From the NCBI GenBank assembly GCA_038527215.1, contig JBCBGC010000071.1:1-40507 (forward strand): a stretch of 40,507 nt of DNA, read 5' to 3'. The notes beneath the pieces were generated by a model that made no database searches, was not told the origin of the DNA, and worked only from the letters and a program-made list of their open reading frames with translations. This document shows positions 15,987 to 24,702 of this stretch, piece after piece. This DNA comes from JAWPMV01 sp038527215. GTDB lineage: Bacteria; Bacteroidota; Bacteroidia; J057. Within the stretch, counting starts at the first letter, position 1; each line of letters starts with the position of its first letter. A program made the translations under genes and the position numbers.

Positions 15987-17678
15987 TCAATAGCCCGCTG
16001 AAGCATCGTCTCCGCGGGGATCTGCCCCTCCTTCCAGGCTGCCGTTTGGCAGAATCAGGATGGCGTCTACCCGGCCGATCCTTCTGCCACTGCGGAAGCT
16101 ATGGCCCATTTCACTGAGCTTGAGAGAATCAGCGGAGGTGAGGGCTCCCTCCTCTATCATGACCAACTCCGGTTTCCATTGGTGATGGAAACGGGGAGCC
16201 GCCACGGCTTCCTGCATGCCCATCCCAAAATCCAGCACATTGAGGATATTCTGGAAAACGGAAGTGATGATGGTGGAGCCACCAGGGGTACCGACCACCA
16301 TGACCAGGGAATCATCCCGGGATACGATGGTTGGGGTCATGGAACTCAGCATGCGCTTGCCGGGTTCGATGGCGTTCGCTTCTGCTCCGAGCAAGCCATA
16401 CATATTAGCGGTGCCTGGTTTGGCACTGAAATCATCCATTTCGTTGTTCAGCAGGAAGCCTGCCCCGGCTACCACGACATAGCTGCCGTAGCCGCCGTTG
16501 AGCGTGGTCGTGACTGAAACAGCATTACCTTCTGCGTCCACGATAGAGAAGTGGGTAGTTTCCGGGCTCTCAGCGGGAGCGGGCTGTCCGGCCCTGATGC
16601 TGTCGCTGGGTGTAGCCTGCCGAGGATCAAAGTCCTCCATGCGGCTGCTGATGTAGCTTTGATCAAGTAAGCCTTCCACCGGAACGGGGTAGAAGTCAGC
16701 ATCTCCCAGATGTTGGGCCCGGTCGGCATAGACTCGTCTTTCGGCTTCGACCATCAAGTGGACGGTACGGGGATCATGCCAGCCCCAATCACCGATCGGA
16801 TAAGGCTCTACGCTCTCCAGCAATTGCATGAGGGCGATGCCGCCGCTGGAAGGGGGCGGCATGGAGGTAATTTGGTAGCCTCGGTAGTCTCCTGAAATAG
16901 GGGTTCGCCATACGGCTTCATAATCCAGTAAGTCCTGATGGCTAATCAGGCCATTGCCTTGTTGCATCTCAGCCACCATTTTATCAGCCACCGGCCCTTC
17001 ATAGAAACCTGCTGCCCCATGATCCCTGATCTGTCGGAGGGTCTCAGCCAAATCCTTCAATACCAGGGTATCTCCGGTTTGCCACTCCTCCTCAGAAACA
17101 TAGGCCGGGGAGACAGCATTGACCTGAACGAAGCGGGCCCGGGCCCGGTTAAGTTTGCCGGCCTCCTTTTCCGTCAGGGGAAAGCCATTTTCAGCCAGGT
17201 CTATCGAAGGTTGTATCAACTCTCTCATAGATAAGTTGCCCAAAGAATCATGAGCCACAAACATGCCAGCCACCGTACCTGGTACCCCCGCGGCCAGATG
17301 TCCCAGGCGACTCATCTCAGCAACGGCATTTCCCTGGTCATCCAGGTACATGTCCCGACTGGCCTGGCCCGGCGCTTTTTCCCGATAATCCAACGCATAG
17401 CTTTGGCCATCCTTCTCCCGAACCACCATAAAGCCCCCGCCGCCAATGTTTCCGGCTCCGGGATAGACCACTGCCAGGGCAAATTGTACCGCTACTGCCG
17501 CATCTACCGCATTCCCGCCAGCGGCCAGAATTTGCTTGCCAACCTCACTGGCCAGAGGATGGGCCGAGACCACCATAGCCTGCTGGGTAATGAGCCCTTT
17601 TAGAGGGGGCGCTTGTTGCTGACAGGCCAGTAGAAAAACAATTATTAGAAGTATCGGATGGCGGAAAGAAGACCTCAT
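15987..17678 (-). CDS. ggt: Gamma-glutamyltransferase, lipoprotein form
   Basis: I choose the ATG at 17678 (563 aa): MRSSFRHPILLIIVFLLAC gives a lipoprotein signal with Cys19. The frame is open to 17807, but that would leave no promoter space before the divergent photolyase. The N-terminal nucleophile hydrolase cleaves glutathione and other gamma-glutamyl compounds. The precursor is expected to cut itself before T374 (PETTHFSIVDAEGNAVSVTT, as in TTHYSVVD of E. coli). Substrate motifs are NAVDAAVAVQFAL, LDYREKAPG and the C-terminal TPTIV, GTPGGSTIITSVFQNILN and GRVDAI. The lipidation signal places it on an envelope membrane. The end GGADPRGDDASAGY is typical of the family. Confidence 0.93.
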   Translation of the reverse strand: MRSSFRHPILLIIVFLLACQQQAPPLKGLITQQAMVVSAHPLASEVGKQILAAGGNAVDAAVAVQFALAVVYPGAGNIGGGGFMVVREKDGQSYALDYREKAPGQASRDMYLDDQGNAVAEMSRLGHLAAGVPGTVAGMFVAHDSLGNLSMRELIQPSIDLAENGFPLTEKEAGKLNRARARFVQVNAVSPAYVSEEEWQTGDTLVLKDLAETLRQIRDHGAAGFYEGPVADKMVAEMQQGNGLISHQDLLDYEAVWRTPISGDYRGYQITSMPPPSSGGIALMQLLESVEPYPIGDWGWHDPRTVHLMVEAERRVYADRAQHLGDADFYPVPVEGLLDQSYISSRMEDFDPRQATPSDSIRAGQPAPAESPETTHFSIVDAEGNAVSVTTTLNGGYGSYVVVAGAGFLLNNEMDDFSAKPGTANMYGLLGAEANAIEPGKRMLSSMTPTIVSRDDSLVMVVGTPGGSTIITSVFQNILNVLDFGMGMQEAVAAPRFHHQWKPELVMIEEGALTSADSLKLSEMGHSFRSGRRIGRVDAILILPNGSLEGGADPRGDDASAGY

Positions 17679-17821
17679 GGACTTGATTTTGGGATGAAAT
17701 AAAGAAATCAGTCGAATGCTGCAATATAGAATATTCCAATAAATCGGTCTAAAAACCAAATGAGGAAGGAATTCTTCCCGTATAGCCCTAAACTTTTTTA
17801 CTTTCATTTAGTTCTGAAAGT

Positions 17822-19264
17822 ATGAAACATAAGCGTGTAATTCTCTGGCTGAGAAATGACTTGCGACTGCATGATCAAGAAGCACTTTGGCGGGCTAGCC
17901 AACAAGCCGAAGTTGTACTGCCTATTTACTGTTTTGATCCTCGTCATGAAAGGACGACGGTTTTGGGCCTCGAAAAAATGAGCCCTTTTCGGCGTAGGTT
18001 TTTGATAGAAAGTCTGGAGCAACTACGGGAAGGTTTTCAGGCCCTGGGATCCGATCTCTTCATTCGTCATGGTAAACCTGAAGAAGTGATCCCTGAGTTG
18101 GTGAAAAGTTGGGATGCTGAGGCGGTGTATGCTCACCAGGAAGTGGGAACAGAGGAGGAGCAGGTCGAACATCGGCTGGAGCAGAATCTGTTCAAGCTGG
18201 GCTTGCCCTTAAATTTGTATTGGGGGAGTAGCCTCTATCATCGGGAAGACCTGCCTATGCCTATGCATGCCCTGCCAGAGAGCTATACGCCCTTTCGGAA
18301 GCGGGTAGAAAAATACGTGGACATTCGGAAGACTTTTTCCATTCCTGAGCGTTTGCGCTTGCCGCAAGGCCTTTCCAGGGGCAGCCTGCCTGAAAAGCCT
18401 GGCTTGCAGGGTTCTAACAAAGGGGTCTTACCCTTCTTTGGTGGGGAACAGGTTGCCCTCACCCGATTGAAGCATTATCTCTGGGACACCGATGCGCTTG
18501 CTACCTATAAAGAAACACGCAATGGTCTCCTGGGGGCAGATTATTCTTCTAAGTTTTCTCCCTGGCTGGCCCTGGGGTGTCTTTCTCCCAGAAAGGTTTA
18601 TGAAGAAGTAAAAGCTTATGAAGCCCAGCGCAAAAAGAACAGTTCTACTTATTGGTTGATTTTTGAATTGATCTGGCGGGACTACTTCCGCTTTATTGCC
18701 CACAAGCATGGGCGTAATTTATTCCTGGGATTGCAGGAACTCATGGTGCCTTCCGCCATGAGCGATATTGAATTATCTGGTGAGGCCATGATTCGCTGGC
18801 AGGCCTGGACCAAAGGGGAGACGGGCTATCCCTTCATCGATGCCAATATGCGGGAGTTGAACCAGACGGGCTTCATGTCTAATCGGGGTCGGCAAAACGT
18901 GGCTAGCTTTTTGGTACATGATATGGGAATAGACTGGCGATTGGGCGCGAGCTATTTTGAAGCAAAGCTGATTGACTACGATGTTGCGAGCAATTGGGGA
19001 AATTGGAATTACCTCGGTGGCGTGGGCAATGATCCGCGCAAAGACCGGTATTTCAATATCCTTGGGCAGGCCAAGCGATACGATGCTAAGGGCGCATATA
19101 TCGCCCATTGGATTTCAGCTTTAAAAAAGCTGCCACCCAGCATGCGCCATGAACCTTTTTCATTCCCCACTGAACAGTTGATTTCTTTCGGGTTCAACCT
19201 GGGGCAGGACTATCCGGCACCTATCGCTTCCCTTAGAGGAAACAGTCGGAAACTGCCTGTCTAA
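17822..19264 (+). CDS. Cryptochrome DASH / photolyase family flavoprotein
   Basis: The 480-aa protein has an N-terminal antenna-chromophore Rossmann domain (ILWLRNDLRLHDQEALWRA) and the C-terminal FAD-binding domain. The FAD-binding signature appears in YSSKFSPWLALGCLSPRKVYEEVK, WLIFELIWRDYFRFIAHKHG, and the run ELNQTGFMSNRGRQNVASFLVHD followed by YDVASNWGNWNYLGGVGNDPR. The pattern NSSTYWLIFELIWRDYF and the overall length are those of CRY-DASH, which repairs cyclobutane dimers mainly in single-stranded DNA using blue light. With tag at 656 it adds to the repair genes in the window. It starts at ATG 17822 and ends near a 40-nt hairpin. It is divergent from ggt. Confidence 0.92.
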   Translation: MKHKRVILWLRNDLRLHDQEALWRASQQAEVVLPIYCFDPRHERTTVLGLEKMSPFRRRFLIESLEQLREGFQALGSDLFIRHGKPEEVIPELVKSWDAEAVYAHQEVGTEEEQVEHRLEQNLFKLGLPLNLYWGSSLYHREDLPMPMHALPESYTPFRKRVEKYVDIRKTFSIPERLRLPQGLSRGSLPEKPGLQGSNKGVLPFFGGEQVALTRLKHYLWDTDALATYKETRNGLLGADYSSKFSPWLALGCLSPRKVYEEVKAYEAQRKKNSSTYWLIFELIWRDYFRFIAHKHGRNLFLGLQELMVPSAMSDIELSGEAMIRWQAWTKGETGYPFIDANMRELNQTGFMSNRGRQNVASFLVHDMGIDWRLGASYFEAKLIDYDVASNWGNWNYLGGVGNDPRKDRYFNILGQAKRYDAKGAYIAHWISALKKLPPSMRHEPFSFPTEQLISFGFNLGQDYPAPIASLRGNSRKLPV

Positions 19265-19283
19265 GGTTCGGTTTCATACGTCC

Positions 19284-19323
19284 CCAAAGGCCGCTCATTC
19301 CCTTCCGAATGGGTGGCCTTTGG
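19284..19323 (+). terminator. Hairpin after photolyase gene
   Basis: Outer arms CCAAAGGCC (19284-19292) and GGCCTTTGG (19315-19323) are perfect, and inner arms CTCATTC and GAATGGG pair with one wobble around a 6-nt loop. It starts 19 bp after the stop codon. A T-tract is missing, so it may be a weak terminator or an RNA 3'-end protector. Confidence 0.5.
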
Positions 19324-19334
19324 ATATATCGTGA

Positions 19335-19360
19335 CTGCTGAGAAGGTAGCTTCTCAGCAG
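19335..19360. repeat. Perfect 11-bp inverted repeat
   Basis: CTGCTGAGAAG (19335-19345) and CTTCTCAGCAG (19350-19360) enclose the 4-nt loop GTAG. It is a compact hairpin on either strand, not followed by Ts. The left-arm sequence CTGCTGAGAA recurs at 19553-19562. Confidence 0.6.
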
Positions 19361-19375
19361 GTCAAATTCGGTTAA

Positions 19376-19410
19376 ATAAAAAAAGGCGCAGACAAAACTG
19401 CCCGCACCTT
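19376..19410 (-). terminator. Minus-strand terminator-like hairpin in non-coding region
   Basis: On the minus strand AAGGTGCGGGCA pairs with TGTCTGCGCCTT through Watson-Crick and three G-U/U-G pairs, with a short T-rich loop, and runs into TTTTTTTAT. The wobble pairs work only on the minus-strand RNA. No protein gene on that strand ends nearby. Confidence 0.45.
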
Positions 19411-19531
19411 AGACCTAAGAATACTGTGAATCGTTAAGCTCTCTACAAATCGGAGAATAGCTATTACCAAAGCAAAAGAGAGTCCATGTGCTTTTTTCCG
19501 TCTACAAAAAGCGTTTAATTTCTCTCCGATT
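19376..19531 (-). ncRNA. Candidate structured small RNA (speculative)
   Basis: Read on the minus strand, a 9-bp closing pairing (AATCGGAGA at 19531-19523 with TCTCCGATT at 19456-19448) encloses a 7-bp hairpin (GCTTTTT/AAAAAGC, 19512-19490) and about 40 more bases. It is followed downstream by a hairpin ending in seven Ts (19410-19376). A weak TATATTTA box lies just upstream on the same strand. The layout resembles a stand-alone RNA of about 155 nt with its own terminator. I cannot assign it to 6S, RNase P, tmRNA or any riboswitch. An open frame covers the stretch but has no family likeness. Confidence 0.3.
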
Positions 19532-19703
19532 GTATAGTAAATATAGAGGCTTCTGCTGAGAAAAAATCGACACAAATTTCTATTTTGTCCAAACAAGAAC
19601 TTGCTCAATTATTTATTATTAATAAATAATGAGCTGTTTTCGCCCAATTTCTTGGGCTATTTGTCCAAAAAGTGTTTCTTACATTCTCTGCATATTTCTA
19701 ACA

Positions 19704-19711
19704 TACATTTG
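19704..19711 (+). promoter_or_regulatory. -7 box immediately before the start codon at 19717
   Basis: TACATTTG is a perfect TAnnTTTG match and ends 5 nt before the ATG at 19717. If used, transcription would begin at or very near the start codon, giving a leaderless message. Confidence 0.45.
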
Positions 19712-19716
19712 TCTAC

Positions 19717-21207
19717 ATGCGGGCCCGAAAAGTCTGGAAACTTTATCAAAGCCTTTCTTCCAAAGAACGAAATCATTTTTCCAGGTGGCTAAACCTGGAG
19801 GTTGGCAAACGCCAACGTCCTATGATGAATCTTTTCCAACAATTGGAAAAAGAAGGTACTTCTCGTGATTTGGATCAGGATTCGACCTCCGGTAAAAAGT
19901 CCCCCATAGAGCTTCGGATCTGGGAGGCGCTTTATCCTGACAAACCTTTTAACGATATGCAATTCAGGCGCTTGTGCGAGCAACTCGTCAAGTGGCTGGA
20001 GGAGTATTTAGCTATCCAGGCCTTCCGAAAGGATCAGGATACCAAAGACCTCTTTTTGCTCAAAAAGATGAGCACAGGGCCTCTACAGCCCTTTTTTCTC
20101 ACCACGCTGCACAAGATTAAAAACCGGCTTGACCGCCAGCCTACCCGCGACCGACATTACTTCCGCAAGCAATTCCAACTGGAAGGTGAGCACCAGCAAT
20201 ACCTTCGCTGGTACACCCATGACCTTCCCGAAAACCCCTACCAGCATCTGCAGTATAGCCTGGACCAATGGTGGATCCTGGAAAAGCTCAGAATGGGCAT
20301 CATGAACCTGACGCTGCCCGCCCGGCAGAAACCGGAGGAATTTCCCTTGGCTCCGATCATTGAGAGCCTGGAAGAAACCAAAATGGCTGAAGCTAATCCA
20401 TTGATAAAGATGTATTTAGCTATCCATTATCTCTATGCAGGCAAACCCATTGATGTAGAGGAGATTATCTCTCTGATCAAGTATAATAGCCAACTCCTGT
20501 CCAAGGATAATCTTATGACTGCCTATCAGGTAGTGCTTAATCATCTGGCCGTTCGGGCAAACCAAACCCGGGAACGCTTTTACTACCAGAAGCTGCATGA
20601 GATGTATAGCTGGGCGATAGACCGGGAATTGGTGTTCATGGGGGAATACCTGCCTGCTGCCTACTACAAAAACATCATTACCCTCTCTCTCCTGCTCGCA
20701 AATACAGAAGTCCCCGAGGAAAGAACCCATTACCTGCAAGTCGGCTATAATTACCTACATCATCTCCGGCATTTCTTGCCGCCTCAGGACCAGGAAGATG
20801 AGTTTTACTTCAACCTGGCCTACTACTATTTTGCAGCCGGAGACTTCGCCAAAGTAGAATCCAGTTTGGGAGGCAGACCCTTCAAAAACCTCCAATACGC
20901 CATCCAGGGCCGTATTCTTGGGATGAGGGCCCGCTACGAAATGCGGGATTTCTACCACCTTGCCAGCTCTATCCGATCCCTGATGGTGTACATTCGTAAG
21001 CACCTCCCAGAGGGAAATCTCTATCGGGCTCCATTTTTAAATATGCTCCGATTTTTTAGGAGATTGGTGGAATCTCAGACTGCTGATGAACTCTCCAAAT
21101 TGGAACGAGCCATTATCAGTAGCCAGAAAGTCGTGGAAAAAGCCTGGTTATTGCAAAAGGTCAAAGAACGAAGGGAGAACAATAATTATTCTACCCAAAT
21201 GGTATGA
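19717..21207 (+). CDS. Large helical hypothetical protein
   Basis: I do not recognise the family. The 496-aa product has no signal peptide or membrane segment and looks mostly alpha-helical, with repeated aromatic/leucine helices such as YLRWYTHDLPENPYQHL, NPLIKMYLAIHYLYAG, FYFNLAYYYFAAGDFAKVES and LGMRARYEMRDFYHLASSI. The spacing suggests a TPR-like helical hairpin solenoid. The N-terminus (KVWKLYQSLSSKERNHFSRWL) is basic. I recall long, lineage-specific proteins of this kind in Saprospiraceae, but this is not verified here. A -7 box lies 5 nt before the ATG. The 3' end overlaps the convergent gene by 22 bp. Confidence 0.75.
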   Translation: MRARKVWKLYQSLSSKERNHFSRWLNLEVGKRQRPMMNLFQQLEKEGTSRDLDQDSTSGKKSPIELRIWEALYPDKPFNDMQFRRLCEQLVKWLEEYLAIQAFRKDQDTKDLFLLKKMSTGPLQPFFLTTLHKIKNRLDRQPTRDRHYFRKQFQLEGEHQQYLRWYTHDLPENPYQHLQYSLDQWWILEKLRMGIMNLTLPARQKPEEFPLAPIIESLEETKMAEANPLIKMYLAIHYLYAGKPIDVEEIISLIKYNSQLLSKDNLMTAYQVVLNHLAVRANQTRERFYYQKLHEMYSWAIDRELVFMGEYLPAAYYKNIITLSLLLANTEVPEERTHYLQVGYNYLHHLRHFLPPQDQEDEFYFNLAYYYFAAGDFAKVESSLGGRPFKNLQYAIQGRILGMRARYEMRDFYHLASSIRSLMVYIRKHLPEGNLYRAPFLNMLRFFRRLVESQTADELSKLERAIISSQKVVEKAWLLQKVKERRENNNYSTQMV

Positions 21208-21596
21208 GTTTCAATGCCTTCAGAGGTCAATAAGCGCACGTAGTGCAAGCCTGGCTCGATATAAGGCACTTGAAAGCTCTCTTCATCTACAATGGTCTGA
21301 AATACAGGCATGCCGTATGCATCTCTGATTTCGATTTCTTCTACGATGGCTCCTCTGAGGCTTCTGATATATATATCTTCCGCCAGGTTTACTGGATTGG
21401 GATATATTTCGAATTCTGATTGCTGGAGCTCGGAATTGGTGCTGCTTTCTTGTTCTGCAGCGGCTTGAAAGATGTCTACTACCACAACCCCTATCTGGGC
21501 TTGAGCGCTAAAATTGCTGATGGCCATGAGCGCGAAAAAACAAATGCCTGCCAGTATTTGAGAAGAGGAGATTGTGACGTTACCGAAGATACGCAT
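21186..21596 (-). CDS. Small secreted protein with T9SS type A sorting domain
   Basis: I start at the ATG at 21596 (136 aa), since MRIFGNVTISSSQILAGICFFALMA is a normal signal peptide with cleavage near SAQAQ; the frame is open to 21695. After a short linker (AEQESSTNSELQQSE) almost the whole protein is a type A sorting module: FEIYPNPVNLAEDIYIRSL, EIEIRDAYGMPVFQ and the final strand LHYVRLLTSEGIETHTIWVE. Because little is left besides the sorting signal, it may be a reduced or orphan surface protein. Its last 22 bp overlap the 3' end of the convergent gene. Confidence 0.82.
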   Translation of the reverse strand: MRIFGNVTISSSQILAGICFFALMAISNFSAQAQIGVVVVDIFQAAAEQESSTNSELQQSEFEIYPNPVNLAEDIYIRSLRGAIVEEIEIRDAYGMPVFQTIVDEESFQVPYIEPGLHYVRLLTSEGIETHTIWVE

Positions 21597-21793
21597 GGGA
21601 AAATATTTTTTATGGTTTGAAATTGTGTCGTTTAGAATCAACACTGCTAAGGTAGGGGTCAGGCAAATTTTTGGGCAATCCCAAATAATAGCCAATACTT
21701 ACAAATAACAGGAAAAGTGAATTTTTAGTTTTTCAAAATAAAACGATAATACATAAAAATGACATATTGATTTATTGTTATGTATTTTTGAAT

Positions 21794-21821
21794 AAGAAAA
21801 GCCCCCATTCAAGGGGGCTTT
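21794..21821 (-). terminator. Intrinsic terminator of the DUF5723 operon
   Basis: AAAGCCCCC (21798-21806) pairs perfectly with GGGGGCTTT (21813-21821) across a 6-nt loop. On the minus strand it lies 25 bp after the stop codon of the DUF5723 gene and ends in TTTTCTTATT. Confidence 0.75.
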
Positions 21822-21845
21822 GGCAAGAGCTATTCAGTTGATTTT

Positions 21846-23168
21846 TTAGAACAATATCTGGCTTCCAATCCGCAGGTTGACCTGACGACTGGATCTTGGC
21901 AACAGGGGGGCCAGTACATTGTCCGAGGCAATGAACCCGGCGAAGGGGCCGAGTTTCAGCCAGAGATTTAACCCGAGGTTGGTATAACTTCGGTTTTGAA
22001 TGGCGTAAGTGAGTCCGGCAGTAAACACTTTTCCCAAATCTTTGCTGGCATTGAGAGCAAGGGCTGAGGCAGTTTTTCCGTCATACCAGGTGGCTTGGTA
22101 AAGGCCCCCTACACGGAAGGATTTGATCGGGGAAAAAATCAGACTGACGGAGGCCGTGCCAGGCAGGACGGTACGGAAGCCTGCACTGCTTTCTTCGTCT
22201 AGTTGAATCTGCTGGAGCATGGAATCTTTAAAGCTTTCTATCGCCTGGCTATCGGATAGCATCCTGGCCGCATCAAAGCCCTCAAAACTCAGCTGGCCTG
22301 ATGCCCGGTAGGTAGTGGTTTGTTCATTCCAGTTGAGAAAGCCGAGGTCTCGCACACTGGCAGAGACGCGTAATTTTTCCAGCACTTTCCAATCCATTCC
22401 CAGGTCAATGGCCCACCCGCGGTTGCTGGTGAAAGGCTGCGGTTCGAAACTGGGCTGGAGATTTTCCAAATCCTCCAAAGAACCTAGTTGAACCATGCTG
22501 GTTCTCAAACTGTAGTCCAGGTCTAGCCCTAAGGCATAGGTTTCGGGATTGGTTTGAAGGCTGAGTTGCTGGCGTTGGGTGGAAAAACTTGCGAGGCCGA
22601 TCAGGTATTTGGGACGGATGCCCAGGGAGAGCTTGTCTTTGATCCGAAAAGCAGCTCCCAGTCCTATCTCATGATAGGCATAGGCCTGTATGCCCGGTGC
22701 GAGGTCAAGATTTTCCCCCATAAAAGGGGCGTTTCCGTGCCAGGTGATCTCCAGTAAGTCCTTAGGATAGGTGAAACTCACCTGGGAACGGGTAGCGGTG
22801 TTGAGCGAGAGTTGCAAGCCCCCCAGGCGAATCGAGAATCCCAATAAATCCATGGCGGCGTGTGCCTGCAAGCGATTGCGGTCCTTCATATTCATGAGGG
22901 CGTAATCTGGGTCCACCAGGAAGGAATCTGTGCCGGCCATGGGCCGGATCAGATTTTTCCAGGCAAATCCATCGTGTTGAGCGCTGACAAAAGGGCTGGG
23001 TAATCCAATCTGGATTTTTTTTTCCGTCATGAAAGCCGGATTCTGCATACGGGCAGGCATGGCTTCCTGAAGGAAATACAAGGAGAGTTCCTGCTGGGCA
23101 TGACTTAAGCCGCAGCTAAGCAGCAGGAGACTGCAGATGAAAAACGATCTGATATACATAGATGACAT
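21846..23168 (-). CDS. DUF5723-family outer-membrane protein
   Basis: The 440-aa protein has a signal peptide (FFICSLLLLSCGLSHAQQ) and no sorting module. It fits DUF5723: an early LQEAMPARMQNPAFMTEKKIQIGLPS, then alternating amphipathic strands through the length (RLGGLQLSLNTATRSQVSF, LGLDLDYSLRTSMVQLG, FTAGLTYAIQNRSYTNLGLNLWLKLG) and an aromatic last strand (NLRIGSQILF). This predicts an outer-membrane beta-barrel of unknown cargo. It starts 28 bp after the lipoprotein gene on the same strand, a pairing common for this family, and ends at a clear terminator. A second ATG (MYIRSFF) is 9 bp inside. Confidence 0.82.
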   Translation of the reverse strand: MSSMYIRSFFICSLLLLSCGLSHAQQELSLYFLQEAMPARMQNPAFMTEKKIQIGLPSPFVSAQHDGFAWKNLIRPMAGTDSFLVDPDYALMNMKDRNRLQAHAAMDLLGFSIRLGGLQLSLNTATRSQVSFTYPKDLLEITWHGNAPFMGENLDLAPGIQAYAYHEIGLGAAFRIKDKLSLGIRPKYLIGLASFSTQRQQLSLQTNPETYALGLDLDYSLRTSMVQLGSLEDLENLQPSFEPQPFTSNRGWAIDLGMDWKVLEKLRVSASVRDLGFLNWNEQTTTYRASGQLSFEGFDAARMLSDSQAIESFKDSMLQQIQLDEESSAGFRTVLPGTASVSLIFSPIKSFRVGGLYQATWYDGKTASALALNASKDLGKVFTAGLTYAIQNRSYTNLGLNLWLKLGPFAGFIASDNVLAPLLPRSSRQVNLRIGSQILF

Positions 23169-23196
23169 CGTCAGAAGTAAATAGAATGAAAAAGGC

Positions 23197-24702
23197 TTAG
23201 TTACGCCCTTCTACCAGGACCCCCAATTGGATGCCTAGCTGATAGTGGGAGTAGAACTTTACCGGGACCTGCCCGTTTTCAGAGGTATGAACCAGGGTTT
23301 TGATTTCTATCCGCTCAGCGGCTTCTAAGGCCTCCAGCCTGTCGGCAGGGATAGGCACCTCTGTTTCCAATACATTGGCAGCACTCACCTTGCCATTTCC
23401 ATCTACCGGAGCAGCCTGCAGCCAGAGAGAAGGCGTGGCAAAGAGTGAATCCACCGTTTGTCCGTTTTCATCCAGGAAGTAAGCCTGTACGGAAAGGGAA
23501 AGGGGGAAGCCGTTTTCGGTTACCAATTTGAAGGTGGCTGCTTCAAACAAGTCCAGTCCTTGAAAATTTGCGTCCATCTGCGTCCGCAGGGCTACGGGTT
23601 CCAATTGAAGATCCAGCGGGACTTCTACCCCTATTTCTACCTCCAGAGAACTGGTATCCAGGACAAAGCCGTTTTCGGAGCCTTTGCCTTCGGGGAAGGT
23701 AGTGGCGGAGAAATTATATTTTAAGGCTTCTGGCAGGCTGGCCAGGATTTCCACAATTTCGGAGTTTTCCTTATTGATGTTGATCACCGTAGGTACCCGC
23801 TCACCTACCTGACTCAGATTGGGATAATTGATCATCGTTCCCTGGGTCAAGCCCTCATGGTCCAGCCCGATGGTGCCGGCAGAGGTTTCAAAGTCCAGGG
23901 TATCAGCCCGGAGTTCAATGGGTACGCCAAAGGAATTTTGGAAACGCAGTTGTAGCTGCGGATTGCTCAGGCGTAAGCGGTCCAATTGACTAAAGGCTGA
24001 AGTGAGGTCAAAAGAAAAGTTTTCGCTGCCGCTGCTCAAATCTTGCTGGCCGAAAAAACCCTCGATAAAGCGATATTCCAGGCTATCCAGGGTAAAGAAA
24101 AAGGCAGTAAGGGGTAAATACTGGCCGGTTACCGGATCTTCTGCCCGATAAGATAAGCTGATTTCACTTTCCTCCAGTTCCAGGAAATATCCGCTCAGGT
24201 CCAGCGAACCCGTCTGCGTACCAGGACCGCTCTGCGGAAGGACCACCTCTAAAGATTGTCCCGCTTGCTGAGCCTGCTCAAACCGAATGCGGAGGTTATA
24301 ATCCGTACTGAGGGCGGATTGATACTCAAAGGCTAAGGTGCCATTTTTCAAGTGCATCCTGCCTATTTCATTTAGAGGAAAACCCACTGTTTGCATGGTG
24401 TCCAGCATGGGGACGGTAATTTTCGGTAGGTCCAGAACGTCCAAAGCAGGGAAGCGCAGGCTTTCACTTTCGTACACAATGGAAAGCAGGCCTTCGCCAT
24501 CCTCATCCAACCAGTCCTGTTCGCCTATTTCGTCAAGGACCTGGCTAAAGGTAATCTCTGTCTTGACCAAGGGAAGCGCGATCTCAGGCGTCCACTGTGG
24601 ACCTTTGATCCGTTCGCTTTCATCTACTAAACTACAAGCAATGGTCATACACCAGAGCAAGGGTATGACCCACAAGGTTCTCAATCGGTAAAGTAATCTC
24701 AT
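23197..24702 (-). CDS. Large lipoprotein paired with DUF5723 barrel
   Basis: The 501-aa protein has a lipobox (LLWCMTIAC, Cys23) after a basic N-terminus. The rest is rich in beta strands with repeated leucine/aspartate patterns (LDVLDLPKITVPMLDTMQTVGFPL, SLDLSGYFLELEESEISLSYRAED) and a late linear part (LETEVPIPADRLEALEAAERIEIKT). No catalytic motif is seen. I do not recognise a numbered family, but lipoproteins of this layout are regularly found upstream of DUF5723 barrels in Bacteroidota. It probably sits at the outer membrane and works with the barrel (inference from operon position). Confidence 0.7.
   Translation of the reverse strand: MRLLYRLRTLWVIPLLWCMTIACSLVDESERIKGPQWTPEIALPLVKTEITFSQVLDEIGEQDWLDEDGEGLLSIVYESESLRFPALDVLDLPKITVPMLDTMQTVGFPLNEIGRMHLKNGTLAFEYQSALSTDYNLRIRFEQAQQAGQSLEVVLPQSGPGTQTGSLDLSGYFLELEESEISLSYRAEDPVTGQYLPLTAFFFTLDSLEYRFIEGFFGQQDLSSGSENFSFDLTSAFSQLDRLRLSNPQLQLRFQNSFGVPIELRADTLDFETSAGTIGLDHEGLTQGTMINYPNLSQVGERVPTVININKENSEIVEILASLPEALKYNFSATTFPEGKGSENGFVLDTSSLEVEIGVEVPLDLQLEPVALRTQMDANFQGLDLFEAATFKLVTENGFPLSLSVQAYFLDENGQTVDSLFATPSLWLQAAPVDGNGKVSAANVLETEVPIPADRLEALEAAERIEIKTLVHTSENGQVPVKFYSHYQLGIQLGVLVEGRN

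Larger units (their letters stand above)
19265..19716. other. 450-bp non-coding region rich in hairpins
   Basis: No credible protein gene lies between the photolyase and the next gene. The region holds a likely photolyase terminator (19284-19323), a perfect 11-bp hairpin (19335-19360), a minus-strand terminator-like hairpin (19376-19410), a long-range pairing (19448-19456 with 19523-19531), and a -7 box next to the downstream ATG. The decamer CTGCTGAGAA occurs twice (19335 and 19553). Confidence 0.6.

Noticed and set aside
19372..19608. 78-codon minus-strand open frame in the hairpin-rich region
   Set aside because: It is built over the hairpins and terminator; the composition is not protein-like.
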